A stretch of DNA of 55,299 nt. It comes from Treponema sp. UBA1233. GTDB taxonomy: Bacteria > Spirochaetota > Spirochaetia > Treponematales > Treponemataceae. The notes under the pieces are model-generated. The model was not told the origin of the DNA, ran no database searches, and saw only the letters and a program-made list of their open reading frames with translations. The position numbers and the translations under genes are program-made. Shown piece by piece: positions 8,707 through 17,612 of the stretch. Position 1 is the stretch's first letter; every line of letters starts with the position of its first letter. The DNA is taken from NCBI GenBank assembly GCA_002309305.1, contig DBWR01000012.1, positions 75,373 through 130,671 of the forward strand, written 5' to 3'.

Positions 8707-9347
8707 TTCTTTGCGTTACCGGTCCAATGGCGGCGGGAAAAAATCTTGCAGCCAGGATTCTGGAAGAAAAGGGATTTGCCAGCATAGACGCGGACACAGT
8801 GGCCCACGATGCGGTTGACTCATGCAGGGAAGCCATACTCAGGGAATTTTCAGATGAAGCCGGAAAAAGGAAGATTCAGCTTGAAACCCAGGACAAAAAA
8901 ATCGACCGACGGGCACTTGCAGCCATAGTTTTTTCAGCTCCAAGCCTCCTAAAACGTCAGGAAGACATAGTATACCCCTACATCACGGAACGCATAAACG
9001 AATTCATCAGCTTAAACGACAAAAAGGACATTGTTCTCCATGCAACGGTTCTGTATAAAATCCCCGAACTGCTTGCAAAAATGGATGCCATCCTGTTCAT
9101 AGACGCTCCCGCCCCCATACGCTTTATCCGGGCAAGGAAAAGGGACGGACTTTCGGCAAAAAACATCCTCCAAAGGTTCAGGAACCAGAGGAATCTTTTT
9201 GCTAAATACAGGGCTTTAAATGCCGATATTCTAAGAGTATGGAATATTGGCTCTGGAAAAAGTCTTGAAAAAAAGATTGAGAGATTCCTCTATAAGAGCC
9301 AGCCGGGGATAAAAGAATGGAACAAAAAAGAACATTGTGGATTTTGA
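8703..9347 (+). CDS. coaE: Dephospho-CoA kinase
   Basis: 214 residues. Phosphorylates the ribose 3'-OH of dephospho-CoA, the last step of CoA synthesis. The P-loop is GPMAAGKN, slightly unlike the usual GxxGSGKS; the next landmark IDADTVAHDAV is a strong CoaE signature. A TTG start at 8703 is forced: the P-loop begins at residue 6 and the TTGA overlaps the polA stop, preceded by GGGGGG. The 3' end runs 31 bases into the next gene. Confidence 0.88.
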   Translation: MILCVTGPMAAGKNLAARILEEKGFASIDADTVAHDAVDSCREAILREFSDEAGKRKIQLETQDKKIDRRALAAIVFSAPSLLKRQEDIVYPYITERINEFISLNDKKDIVLHATVLYKIPELLAKMDAILFIDAPAPIRFIRARKRDGLSAKNILQRFRNQRNLFAKYRALNADILRVWNIGSGKSLEKKIERFLYKSQPGIKEWNKKEHCGF

Positions 9348-10207
9348 TTGCAGCAGGACTCTTCCTTTGTGCTGTTTTCGGCTTTGCCTATCTGATGAGT
9401 GGTACAAATTCAAAGAAAAATACCACAGCCATCAGCCTTAAAAACGACCCGTCATCTATTTGGCTGTCACCTTCTGATTCAGTCAAACCAGCTGAAAAGA
9501 AAGAAGAACCAACTTATACGAACACAGCAGTGGTAAAAGAAGACGATCAGGTAAAGGCACCGGGACTCAGGGATGGACTTTCAAGCCCGGAAGAAGGGGT
9601 ACCGACTGTAACCGCAAGCGACGCCATCGCACAGACAGACAACCTCACCGTCATTGCAAACGGTCCGACAAACGTATATGTTCCAGAAAGCACTGAAACA
9701 GTAAACGCCAACGGAAGCACCACTACGACATTTGACTTTAGCTCATACAGCAACGCATATTCTTCCAGCAACGTAAAGGCAGCAAACAAGGCTGGAGAAG
9801 CCGCAATCAAGAATAAGGAAACTGCTAAAACAGCAAAGACTCTTGACGAAAGCACAACAAAGAAAAGTGCAACAACTACCGCCAAGAAAACCGATACAAA
9901 GACGGCGGAAAAGAAGGCAGAGACAAAAACTACGACTGCAATTCCAGACAGATACTGGGTTCAGGCAGCATCATATTCAAGCAAGAACAAGGCCGAAGAA
10001 GCACGCAGCATTCTGGACGAAAACAAGATTCAGTGCGAAGTGTTCACATTCGATTCAAACGGCACGCTCTATTACCGTGTACGCGTAGGCCCATATTCAA
10101 CAAAGGATGAAGCCACCTACTGGAAAAAGCAGGTTGACGGAATCGCACTCTTTGCGGAAGCTGGAACTTACATCGTAAACTCAAGCGCACCACTTGCAAA
10201 GAAATAA
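9317..10207 (+). CDS. SPOR-domain membrane protein
   Basis: 296 residues. A short cytosolic N-terminus, one membrane helix (about 6-28, LWILIAAGLFLCAVFGFAYL), then a Thr/Lys/Ala-rich low-complexity linker to about residue 210 and a C-terminal SPOR domain (DRYWVQAASYSSKNKAEEARSIL ... YYRVRVGPYSTKDEA). SPOR domains bind denuded peptidoglycan at the septum, so a division or cell-wall role is likely. It overlaps coaE by 31 bases and is followed within two bases by ybaK. Confidence 0.85.
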   Translation: MEQKRTLWILIAAGLFLCAVFGFAYLMSGTNSKKNTTAISLKNDPSSIWLSPSDSVKPAEKKEEPTYTNTAVVKEDDQVKAPGLRDGLSSPEEGVPTVTASDAIAQTDNLTVIANGPTNVYVPESTETVNANGSTTTTFDFSSYSNAYSSSNVKAANKAGEAAIKNKETAKTAKTLDESTTKKSATTTAKKTDTKTAEKKAETKTTTAIPDRYWVQAASYSSKNKAEEARSILDENKIQCEVFTFDSNGTLYYRVRVGPYSTKDEATYWKKQVDGIALFAEAGTYIVNSSAPLAKK

Positions 10208-10208
10208 G

Positions 10209-10697
10209 ATGAAAAAAACAAACGCAATGCGCATTCTGGACGGTGCAAAAATCGCCTATGAATGCCGCGAATACGACGATGACGGCGAGCATGAACTGGA
10301 ACGTGGAGCAGCGGAAAAAACTGCCCAAAAACTGGGGATTGACGCCGCCACTGTTTTTAAAACAATCGTAATGAGGACGGAAAGCAAGGAAGTCATTGTT
10401 TTCTGTCAGAGCGCAATTCACGAAATAAACCTGAAAAAAGCAAGAACCGCATGTGGAGCAAAGGAAGTAAGCCCCGTAAAGCAGGATGAACTTTTGGCAT
10501 TGACCGGATATGTTAGGGGAGGATGTTCCCCCATCGGAATGAAGAGGACATACCGGACTTTCATTGACCAGAGCGCCCTTCAGTTTGAAAAGATTTGCAT
10601 CAGTGCCGGTGTCCGGGGAGAGCAGCTTGTACTTTCCCCAAACGACCTTGTAGCAGTTACAAAGGCAACCGTCACCGACTTGATTTTGGAACAATAA
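10209..10697 (+). CDS. ybaK: YbaK/EbsC family Cys-tRNA(Pro) deacylase
   Basis: 162 residues. The fold hydrolyses mischarged aminoacyl-tRNA, classically Cys-tRNA(Pro). The order ATVFKTIVMRTE, VVFCQSAIHEINLKKA-like segment, GYVRGGCSPIGMKR and the closing LVLSPNDLVAVTKATV matches YbaK proteins; the GG..SP.G.K motif is the active-site loop. I start at ATG 10209 rather than an in-frame TTG at 10194 that lies within the previous gene. Last gene of the polA run, convergent with the SDR gene. Confidence 0.9.
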   Translation: MKKTNAMRILDGAKIAYECREYDDDGEHELERGAAEKTAQKLGIDAATVFKTIVMRTESKEVIVFCQSAIHEINLKKARTACGAKEVSPVKQDELLALTGYVRGGCSPIGMKRTYRTFIDQSALQFEKICISAGVRGEQLVLSPNDLVAVTKATVTDLILEQ

Positions 10698-10711
10698 TCA
10701 ATTTATCACGA

Positions 10712-11485
10712 TTACATCGCAGTATACCCGCCGTCAACTGGCAGGGCCACACCTGTAACGTATGCTGAATGCGGAGATGCAAGGAAGATGGTTGCCGTAT
10801 CAAGCTCACCCTCTTTTCCGTAGCGTTCCTCTGGAATCATAGTCTTTGCGTTCTGCTGGAAGAATTCAGAATCCAAAGTTTCCCTTGTAAGATCCGTGTA
10901 AAAGTATCCAGGGCAGATTGCGTTTACCGTGATGTTGTATTTTCCCCATTCGGCGGCAAGGGCACGAGTAAGGTTTACTACCCCACCCTTTGCGGCATGA
11001 TAAGGAGCGGAACCTGCGATTTTGTTTCCCACAAGACCGTACATTGATGAGATGTTGATGATGCGTCCGTATTTAGCCGGAATCATGGCTTTCTTAGCGG
11101 CGGCACGTGCAACCCTGAATGTACCAAAGAGGTCGATGTTCATCTCGTTGTTGAACTGATCGTCGGTGATGTCTTCGGCTGGGGCAACTGCACCTGTTCC
11201 GGCGTTGTTGATTACGATGTCGATGCGTCCGAACTTTGCCATAACCTGGTCGATTGCTGAATCCACAACTGCTGTGTCGGTGATGTCGCACTTGATTGCC
11301 ATGGTTTCAACACCAAAAGTATCCTTGATTTCCTTGGCAACAGCTTCTATCATTTCCTTGCGGCGTGCAATGGCAACAATGTTTGCGCCCTGGTTTGCAA
11401 GAGCCTTGGCCATCTGAACACCAAGACCTGTTGAACATCCGGTTACGATTGCAACCTGACCCTTTAAATCGAAATATGATTTCAT
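10712..11485 (-). CDS. Short-chain dehydrogenase/reductase (gluconate 5-dehydrogenase-like)
   Basis: 257 residues from ATG at 11485, which has AAGGGG six bases upstream; an in-frame extension to 11545 has no such site. Rossmann nucleotide motif TGCSTGLG (15-22), NNAG (93-96), catalytic Ser 146/147, and YHAAK giving Tyr162 and Lys166 define a classical SDR. The C-terminal PVDGGYTAM is typical. Overall resemblance is to gluconate 5-dehydrogenase or 3-oxoacyl-ACP reductase-like sugar/polyol dehydrogenases; the substrate cannot be fixed from sequence. It appears to be a single-gene unit downstream of the tRNA-Arg terminator. Confidence 0.85.
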   Translation of the reverse strand: MKSYFDLKGQVAIVTGCSTGLGVQMAKALANQGANIVAIARRKEMIEAVAKEIKDTFGVETMAIKCDITDTAVVDSAIDQVMAKFGRIDIVINNAGTGAVAPAEDITDDQFNNEMNIDLFGTFRVARAAAKKAMIPAKYGRIINISSMYGLVGNKIAGSAPYHAAKGGVVNLTRALAAEWGKYNITVNAICPGYFYTDLTRETLDSEFFQQNAKTMIPEERYGKEGELDTATIFLASPHSAYVTGVALPVDGGYTAM

Positions 11486-11517
11486 ATATAACCCCTTAAA
11501 TTGTTTATTATATCCAT

Positions 11518-11554
11518 AAAAAAAGAATCCCCCCGCATCGTTCAATACGGAGGG
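11518..11554 (-). terminator. Rho-independent terminator after tRNA-Arg
   Basis: On the minus strand CCCTCCGTA (11546-11554) pairs over nine bases, including G-T pairs, with TGCGGGGGG (11529-11537), followed by TTCTTTTTTT. It closes the efp/tRNA-Arg unit just upstream of the SDR gene. Confidence 0.8.
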
Positions 11555-11559
11555 TTGTT

Positions 11560-11633
11560 TGACCCACGCGCGAGTCGAACGCGCTACCTACAGCTTAGGA
11601 GGCTGTCGCTCTATCCAAGTGAGCTAGTGGATC
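11560..11633 (-). tRNA. tRNA-Arg (anticodon CCT)
   Basis: Acceptor GATCCAC/GTGGGTC with one T-G pair, D arm GCTC/GAGC, anticodon stem ACAGC/GCTGT with loop CTCCTAA giving anticodon CCT, and T arm GCGCG-TTCGACT-CGCGC. Discriminator base is A; CCA is not encoded. It lies 43 bases downstream of efp on the same strand and before a terminator, so it may be co-transcribed with efp. Confidence 0.95.
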
Positions 11634-11676
11634 GTATGTCAAGGGCTGCCTTAGCGACAACCCATGAACGACATTA

Positions 11677-12249
11677 TTATTTGTCTTTGGCACGTTCTAC
11701 AAATGTGCCTTCCCGTGTATCAATTACGATGCGGTCATCTGTGTTGCAGAACAATGGAACACGGATTTCTGCGCCTGTATCCAATGTAGCGGGCTTGAGG
11801 GATTTTCCAGAAGTATCTCCCTTGATTCCAGGTTCACAGTATGTGATTGTGCGTGTTACCTTGATTGGAAGGTTAACGCCAACAGCCTTTCCTTCGTAGA
11901 AAGTGATGTTTACGTCAAAATCATCATCCGGAGAAATATATCCTGCATTGTCTCCGAGGTCTTCCTTGCTCAAGCGAACTTCATCCCAAGTTGTCTGATC
12001 CTGGAAAACATATTCCTCTCCGTCAAGATAAGAAAGACGTACAGTCTGTTCCGTAAGCTCAACTTCCTCAAACTTTTCACCGGCATCGATACCAAGATCC
12101 TGTGTGCTGCCAGTAACGATGTTCTTTACACGAAGCAAAACAGTGATTCCCTGACGGCCACCCTTCTGGCCAAGCTTCTTCTGAACGATAAAAGGAGCGC
12201 CCTCGAAAATGAAGGCTGACCCAACTTTGATTTCATTTGTTGATATCAT
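11677..12249 (-). CDS. efp: Elongation factor P, arginine-type
   Basis: 190 residues, three beta-barrel domains. EF-P enters the ribosomal E site and relieves stalling at polyproline. In the tip loop of domain I the sequence QKKLGQKGGRQG places Arg32 where E. coli has the modified Lys34. Arg32 is the residue that EarP rhamnosylates in Pseudomonas-type EF-P, and the C-terminal part (GDTSGKSLKPATLDTGAE, IVIDTREG) also resembles that subfamily. A matching EarP and dTDP-rhamnose pathway would be expected elsewhere; none is in the window. AAAGGA precedes the start. The EfpL/YeiP paralogue, which can also carry Arg here, is the main alternative. Confidence 0.92.
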   Translation of the reverse strand: MISTNEIKVGSAFIFEGAPFIVQKKLGQKGGRQGITVLLRVKNIVTGSTQDLGIDAGEKFEEVELTEQTVRLSYLDGEEYVFQDQTTWDEVRLSKEDLGDNAGYISPDDDFDVNITFYEGKAVGVNLPIKVTRTITYCEPGIKGDTSGKSLKPATLDTGAEIRVPLFCNTDDRIVIDTREGTFVERAKDK

Positions 12250-12281
12250 AACAGTTCTTTCCTTTTAGAAAAATATGGTTA

Positions 12282-12310
12282 ATTATATAGTAAATAAAAG
12301 AATTGTTCAA
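12282..12310 (-). promoter_or_regulatory. efp: Sigma-70 promoter of efp
   Basis: On the minus strand TTGAAC (12305-12310), 17 bases, then a perfect TATAAT (12282-12287). It leaves a leader of about 25 bases before the efp start and would also serve the downstream tRNA-Arg. Confidence 0.75.
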
Positions 12311-12323
12311 GACCACATTAAAT

Positions 12324-15300
12324 CTACGGTGTTATATTTCCGTCCGTGCATTTAACTATCGCACCTGACTTTAGGCCAGACTTCCAAGAAGAATGCTTTG
12401 TTATTGCATTCCACTGGGCTTTTGTTCCCTTGTATGTTATCGTGGTAACTCCTGAGCTATAGAAAAGCTGATCCTCAAACTCAGTAACAGAAACTGGGAT
12501 AGTTACAGAAGTAAGCGCCGAACACATATAAAAAGTACGGGATTCAAGTTTTGTCAAAGTACTGGGCAATTTGACAGAGGTCAGGTCAGTGCATTCTAAG
12601 AAAGCTTCCCTGCCAACAGATGTTACCCCCTCTGGAATGGTAAGGCTGGTAATCGAAGAACAGTGGCCAAAAGCATGCCCCGTAGTAAATTTACTTATGC
12701 TGTCGGGAAGATTTATGAGGGCAAGGTTTGTACATCCATAAAAAGCAAAATCTCCAATCGTAGTAACGGTTTTTGGTAGCTTTATTCCCACAAGGTTAGC
12801 ACAACCCCTAAACGCTTCATAAGGAACTGTTGTAAAAGTCGCTTTGGTAAAATCAAGTGTTATCCTTACCCCTTGGCGGTAATCAAGTTCGTGCAATAAT
12901 GCCTCTTTTATTGTAGCAAAATCATCAGCACTTAGATTTCCGGTGACTACAAATGTTGAGTTCTCTGCAGTCGCTTTAATTTTAGCCGCAGCACCAGCCG
13001 CCGACAAATGTAACATGCCATCAGGTCCGACACACCAAGTACTGGCTTTAACGCCTATCTTTCCATAAAACCAGCTATAATCTTCTCCAAAAATGATTAC
13101 CTGTCTGCCATCACTGTAATAAGGGAGGGTAATTGTTGCCGCACCTGCCGTAAGATTAGAGGATACCAAAATCCTGCATTGGGTTGCCCCCGGTTCCCCA
13201 TATTTTTCAGTTCCATCGAGAAAAACATCGTTTTTACCAGCTGCAGAACCATATGTTATTTTTGAGGAACCAGACATTCCAAGATATCCATCACGGACAA
13301 AAACAGCACCACCTTCATTAGCTTCATTACCTTCCATGGTTACATCACAAATATCGAATCCACTCTCGAGATATGCTCCTCCACCGTTATAATCAGCATA
13401 ATTACCATTAATTTTTCCCTTATTCATTTTAAGTATTACCGTAGTGTCAGCGGCACAAATTGCACCTCCATAAAAATTCGCCTTGTTTTTAAAGAAACCT
13501 CCGGAGAAACTTGAGTCTTTTGTTGTTGCCGAGGTATAACCAATGTAGATTTTTGCGTTAGCCGTACAGTAAAGACCAGCACCGGAGGAAGCATTACCTA
13601 CAGTAGAATTCGAGTACTCACCATCTCCTAAGGATGAATCACCAATCTCGGCGTTTCCATACATAAATACGGTTCCTCCGCTACAATAAACACCACCACC
13701 ACCACCAAATTCGGCCGCAGTGTTTCCCATAACTTTTGCACCGCTTCCAAGTTTTAGGGTCTTGCCGGCATCAAGATAGATACCTCCACCATTATTATTA
13801 TAACCTCCTGTTATTTTGAGGGTTTCAACAGTAACTGGAACAGAAGACCCAATTGTAAGAGTTGTCCTCTTTTGAGAAGCAGAACCTTCCGCATCCAAAG
13901 TCGCGTTGGCATTTGTTCCTTTAAGTTTTATGGCACTTGCAGTACTTGTTGTAAGACTGGATGGAATCTCCTGAGCTCCAGTCACTTTTCCGTCGATGTA
14001 AATTGTATATCCATCTGTTTTTGAACCATCCCAGCATTTAGAAACAGCCGTTTTAACAGTCGCACAAGGCTTTGATTTTGTTCCAAGTCCATTTGTATCA
14101 TCACCGTATCCAGTACATGAATAAAGTGTACCGGAAGTTGGCGCAACATATATATCAGCATCAATTCTTCCTACTGAATCATGCAGAATTACATCCCAAT
14201 CACTGTCGCTAACTTTGAATTTACTGTAGTTTGCACTGACAGCCCCAGAAAGAACTTTATTTCCGCGCACCCATGAGCTTGGAGTTATTTTCGCTACCGT
14301 ATCATTTGTTAATGTATCTGTGATGTTTATTGTCTTACCGTCACTATAGGCAACTCCATCGATATAGACATCGTTTGCATCTGAAACTTTTGCAGTACCA
14401 GACATCTTGAATGAACCGCCCACAAAGATGCCTTTGCCTTTTCCCGCAGTACTTGCAGTTGAACCGCCGACAGTACCACCCTGCATGTCAAAGTCACTGG
14501 AAGAACTACTTGTATAAACTTCACCTCCGGATCCAGTGGAAGTTGTGTAGTTACCGGCAACAGAAGAACCAGATTTCATAGTACAGGTTTTTGCATTGTA
14601 AACACCGCCGCCCGAACCACTCTGTCCATCCGTTCCTGCGTTGTTTCCGCTTATTGAGCCGCCTTCTATGTTACAAGTGCCAGCATTATATATACCGCCA
14701 CCATTAACTTTGGCTGTATTATGGCTGATTGTGCCAGACTTAATTGTAAATGTTCCGCCTGAGACAACATATACTCCACCACCCGAGCCTACAGAGGTGT
14801 TTTTCTCCGACGAAGAACCGCCTATTGTTCCACCATCAAGAACAACAGTACCTTTGTCGGCAACAAATACACCACCACCGCCGCCTGAAGTGGTAGTATT
14901 CGACGTTATCTTTGTACCAGACAAAATGTTTATCTTAGTATTGGCAGATGCATATATTCCGGCACCAGTCGGTGTTTTTCCATTAGTTATTGTCAGGTTC
15001 TTTATGTCAATTTCCACCTTACCCTGTACATACAGAACAATACCATCTTGATTTCCGTCCAGCACTCCCGCATTATTTTCTCCCTGCAAGGTGATTTTGG
15101 CAGCCCTGTTATTTACATTATCTCCAATCTGTTGACTTCCTTTTACGGTATCAAGAATATGAATCGTATATTCAAGTGTGCTGCAGTTGTATGTGGCTAT
15201 ATCCTGTACTGCCCTTTTAATTGTGGCATACGGTTTTAACTGCGTTCCGTCTCCGGTTGTGTCGCTGCCTCCTTCACCACCCTTTACATAGATGTCCTTG

Positions 15301-16862
15301 TCGAATATCTTTATTGAATATGTGCAGCTGGATTCTTTATATCCAGGTTTAGATGCAGTAACAGTAAGTGTATGAAGTCCAGTCTCAAGTGAAATAGAAC
15401 CATTACCAGAAGTTTCCGTGCCATCATCCAAAGCGTAAGTAAGTGTTACTTCAGAACCCGTAAGTGTTCGGTTAGTAACATCTTTAACAGGGGCTACAAC
15501 AGCTAAACTCTGGGTCGGACCTTCTATGTAATTTGTAGAACCTGTCACAAGAGAATCTGTTCCCTTCTTGACGGCAGGATTCCTTAGCTGTGTATATACA
15601 AGGCTCAAGTTATATGTACGCGTCTCTGATTCCTTGAGGCCACCTTTCTCCGCCCAAACCCTAAGGGTGTAATTTCCCTCATCAGGAATCTTTAGGTTCA
15701 CTTCACTTGAACTTGACCCGATATTGTCAGTGTAATTCAGGCCATCTTGTTTTATTACTTCAGAACCCTGTTTGAGCTCCCACTTTACCGTCACACCAGT
15801 AAGACCAGTATTACCGGCTTCATCGGTTGTGGGAACTTCAATTTCAACAGTGCTATATTCAACATCGGGATTGTAATCAATATGAATACTGTTTGTAGAT
15901 TCATCAGAAAGCACATTTCCATCATTGTTCTTTACAACAGGAGAAGAAACCCTTATTACGGATGTGTCCGCTACATATGAACTTTTAAGGCCAGCGCTGT
16001 CCATCAAACCAATTGTATATGTTTTCTGTCCTTCTATAAAAGGTTCCCCGGTAAAGAAGTACGCTGATTTTCCCTCGTTATGAGTAAACCCTCTGTTAAT
16101 AACTTCAAGGGTTTGTGAATTAGTGCTGAATTTTGGATTGTCTCCAAATGTCATTTTTCCAGTTTCGGTACTGACAGGATAGTCTGTTCCGTTAATGTTT
16201 ATGGAAACAATATCACTGTGTATTCCACTTACATCGGGCCGAGCAAAAGCAAGTACGAATACCTCATTTCCCCCAGAATCAGTCCCTTTCATTATGGATA
16301 CATCAGAAATCACCGGCGGCTTTGAGTTGCACTTGAGGCTGAATGAAAATTTATTATCCACACCATTAAAGGGCTGCAATACGGTTACTTCACCTCCAAC
16401 TTCTCCACCCCTTTCTTTTTCTACAAGATATGCACTGCCATATGTAAACTTAAGCAAAGTGGTATCATCTGCATCCTGACTGACAACACCGCTAAATCCT
16501 CCATCAAATGCTGAAGTTATATATGGTCCTTCTTTTGCATAACCATACTGATTTTGTAAACCAGGATTAGGCTCGCTTGATCCCAACACGTAATGGTAAG
16601 GATTCCTCATGAAAAGGGTTATCGGAACGTCATTACCGCTCGGTATGCACAGGTTTCCGTCTTTATCGTAGTATGATTCAACTCCATCAACTTCAAATTT
16701 AACGATGGCAACTTCGTTGGTCCAATCCTCAAAATACTTGCGCACCGGCACATTCATCATGTCGCAGGATAATACAAAGAGTGAAGCAAAAAAAGTCAGT
16801 AAAACAAGCGGGATCCTACAAAACCCATGAGTGAAAAGCCTACAGTAATCCGTCTTTTTCAC
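12324..16862 (-). CDS. Large surface lipoprotein: Ig-like, two beta-helix modules, BspA LRR
   Basis: 1512 residues. The signal peptide ends in the lipobox FVLSC (Cys33), so it is lipidated. From about 40 to 520 come beta-rich Ig-like segments. Two modules each open with DIYV ... GxGTxxxPxATIKxAV (near 524 and 900) and continue as right-handed beta-helix repeats rich in GGGIY, GGxIxGN and SGTK, like Pmp-type adhesins. From about 1337 there are five BspA-type leucine-rich repeats (IPEGVTSVGREAFLECTDLTS-like). BspA LRRs in oral and gut treponemes bind host or bacterial surfaces; an adhesin role is inferred. I choose the GTG at 16862, with GAGG six bases upstream, over the GTG at 16874. Confidence 0.85.
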   Translation of the reverse strand: MKKTDYCRLFTHGFCRIPLVLLTFFASLFVLSCDMMNVPVRKYFEDWTNEVAIVKFEVDGVESYYDKDGNLCIPSGNDVPITLFMRNPYHYVLGSSEPNPGLQNQYGYAKEGPYITSAFDGGFSGVVSQDADDTTLLKFTYGSAYLVEKERGGEVGGEVTVLQPFNGVDNKFSFSLKCNSKPPVISDVSIMKGTDSGGNEVFVLAFARPDVSGIHSDIVSININGTDYPVSTETGKMTFGDNPKFSTNSQTLEVINRGFTHNEGKSAYFFTGEPFIEGQKTYTIGLMDSAGLKSSYVADTSVIRVSSPVVKNNDGNVLSDESTNSIHIDYNPDVEYSTVEIEVPTTDEAGNTGLTGVTVKWELKQGSEVIKQDGLNYTDNIGSSSSEVNLKIPDEGNYTLRVWAEKGGLKESETRTYNLSLVYTQLRNPAVKKGTDSLVTGSTNYIEGPTQSLAVVAPVKDVTNRTLTGSEVTLTYALDDGTETSGNGSISLETGLHTLTVTASKPGYKESSCTYSIKIFDKDIYVKGGEGGSDTTGDGTQLKPYATIKRAVQDIATYNCSTLEYTIHILDTVKGSQQIGDNVNNRAAKITLQGENNAGVLDGNQDGIVLYVQGKVEIDIKNLTITNGKTPTGAGIYASANTKINILSGTKITSNTTTSGGGGGVFVADKGTVVLDGGTIGGSSSEKNTSVGSGGGVYVVSGGTFTIKSGTISHNTAKVNGGGIYNAGTCNIEGGSISGNNAGTDGQSGSGGGVYNAKTCTMKSGSSVAGNYTTSTGSGGEVYTSSSSSDFDMQGGTVGGSTASTAGKGKGIFVGGSFKMSGTAKVSDANDVYIDGVAYSDGKTINITDTLTNDTVAKITPSSWVRGNKVLSGAVSANYSKFKVSDSDWDVILHDSVGRIDADIYVAPTSGTLYSCTGYGDDTNGLGTKSKPCATVKTAVSKCWDGSKTDGYTIYIDGKVTGAQEIPSSLTTSTASAIKLKGTNANATLDAEGSASQKRTTLTIGSSVPVTVETLKITGGYNNNGGGIYLDAGKTLKLGSGAKVMGNTAAEFGGGGGVYCSGGTVFMYGNAEIGDSSLGDGEYSNSTVGNASSGAGLYCTANAKIYIGYTSATTKDSSFSGGFFKNKANFYGGAICAADTTVILKMNKGKINGNYADYNGGGAYLESGFDICDVTMEGNEANEGGAVFVRDGYLGMSGSSKITYGSAAGKNDVFLDGTEKYGEPGATQCRILVSSNLTAGAATITLPYYSDGRQVIIFGEDYSWFYGKIGVKASTWCVGPDGMLHLSAAGAAAKIKATAENSTFVVTGNLSADDFATIKEALLHELDYRQGVRITLDFTKATFTTVPYEAFRGCANLVGIKLPKTVTTIGDFAFYGCTNLALINLPDSISKFTTGHAFGHCSSITSLTIPEGVTSVGREAFLECTDLTSVKLPSTLTKLESRTFYMCSALTSVTIPVSVTEFEDQLFYSSGVTTITYKGTKAQWNAITKHSSWKSGLKSGAIVKCTDGNITP

Positions 16863-16880
16863 AGGCAACCTCACTAATTT

Positions 16881-16915
16881 CTAATGCATAATTCATAATG
16901 CATAATTCATAATTA
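16881..16915. repeat. AT-rich tandem repeat (TAATGCATAATTCA units)
   Basis: Two 14-base units of the form TAATGCATAATTCA follow each other upstream of the large lipoprotein. It is the same family of strings as at 857-890. Confidence 0.5.
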
Positions 16916-16946
16916 CAAATTTCAAACTCTTAATCCACTATAAATA

Positions 16947-16974
16947 ATTATACAAAATTATCGGAGAAAAACAA
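16947..16974 (-). promoter_or_regulatory. Candidate promoter of the large lipoprotein
   Basis: A perfect TATAAT on the minus strand (16947-16952) with a weak TTGTTT (16969-16974) 16 bases upstream. The leader of about 80 bases includes the AT-rich tandem repeat. Confidence 0.45.
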
Positions 16975-16997
16975 GTAAAAAAAGCAGAAAAACACTG

Positions 16998-17612
16998 TTA
17001 TTTGTTGATTCTGTTTTCCACTGCCCTTCTTACGTTTTCGGCCTTGTTCAGCATGACGAAAAAGAGGGATTCAAGCTCGTATAAAAATGCGGCTGCTTTC
17101 TTTATCGGATTTTTGGTTTTGGTCCGACGTGCCCTTGATGCAAGACGAATTTTATTCCATTCATAAAAAATCTGGGGAATGAAATTTATTGACAGTGCGA
17201 TTATCCGAGGCAAGTGGAGTGAGTCCTGAATCTGAATCATCGATGTTGTTTCAAAAACGGTTTGTGCAAGAAATGCGGTGGTAAAAAATCTTGCAGTGTA
17301 CACAAGACCGTAGACGAGCCCCTGTTTTGGAGAGTCGGTCATCTTTAGCACCGTGACCAGGATTCCGATTACAAAGACAAAACGCAGGCACAAAAGGCCC
17401 TTCCAGTTTGAACCCGCAAGAAAAAAGCATATCCATGAAATGCAAAAGCAGGCCCCAAGAACAATCAGTTCGGTTTTGCTGACCCATTCACCACTTGAAT
17501 TACCCCAGAACACGACGATGCTGAATGCCACAAGAAAAAGCACTTTCACGCCCGCATTGATCCTGTGCATTATGGAGTTTCCCCTTCTGTATGAAAAGAG
17601 CGTCATTTCCAT
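16998..17612 (-). CDS. bioN: Energy-coupling factor transporter T component (BioN/EcfT)
   Basis: 204 residues with four or five hydrophobic helices. EcfT couples ATPase movement to the substrate-binding S component in ECF vitamin importers. The cytosolic motif LASRARRTK near residue 155 corresponds to the Ala-Arg coupling motifs of the family. AAAGGA lies six bases upstream of the start, and the gene overlaps bioM by ten bases as the last gene of the birA operon. The biotin assignment comes from the adjacent bioY. Confidence 0.85.
   Translation of the reverse strand: MEMTLFSYRRGNSIMHRINAGVKVLFLVAFSIVVFWGNSSGEWVSKTELIVLGACFCISWICFFLAGSNWKGLLCLRFVFVIGILVTVLKMTDSPKQGLVYGLVYTARFFTTAFLAQTVFETTSMIQIQDSLHLPRIIALSINFIPQIFYEWNKIRLASRARRTKTKNPIKKAAAFLYELESLFFVMLNKAENVRRAVENRINK

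Noticed and set aside
11634..11645. TTGACA next to tRNA-Arg as its own promoter
   Set aside because: The hexamer directly abuts the tRNA 5' end, leaving no room for a -10; transcription from the efp promoter is more likely.
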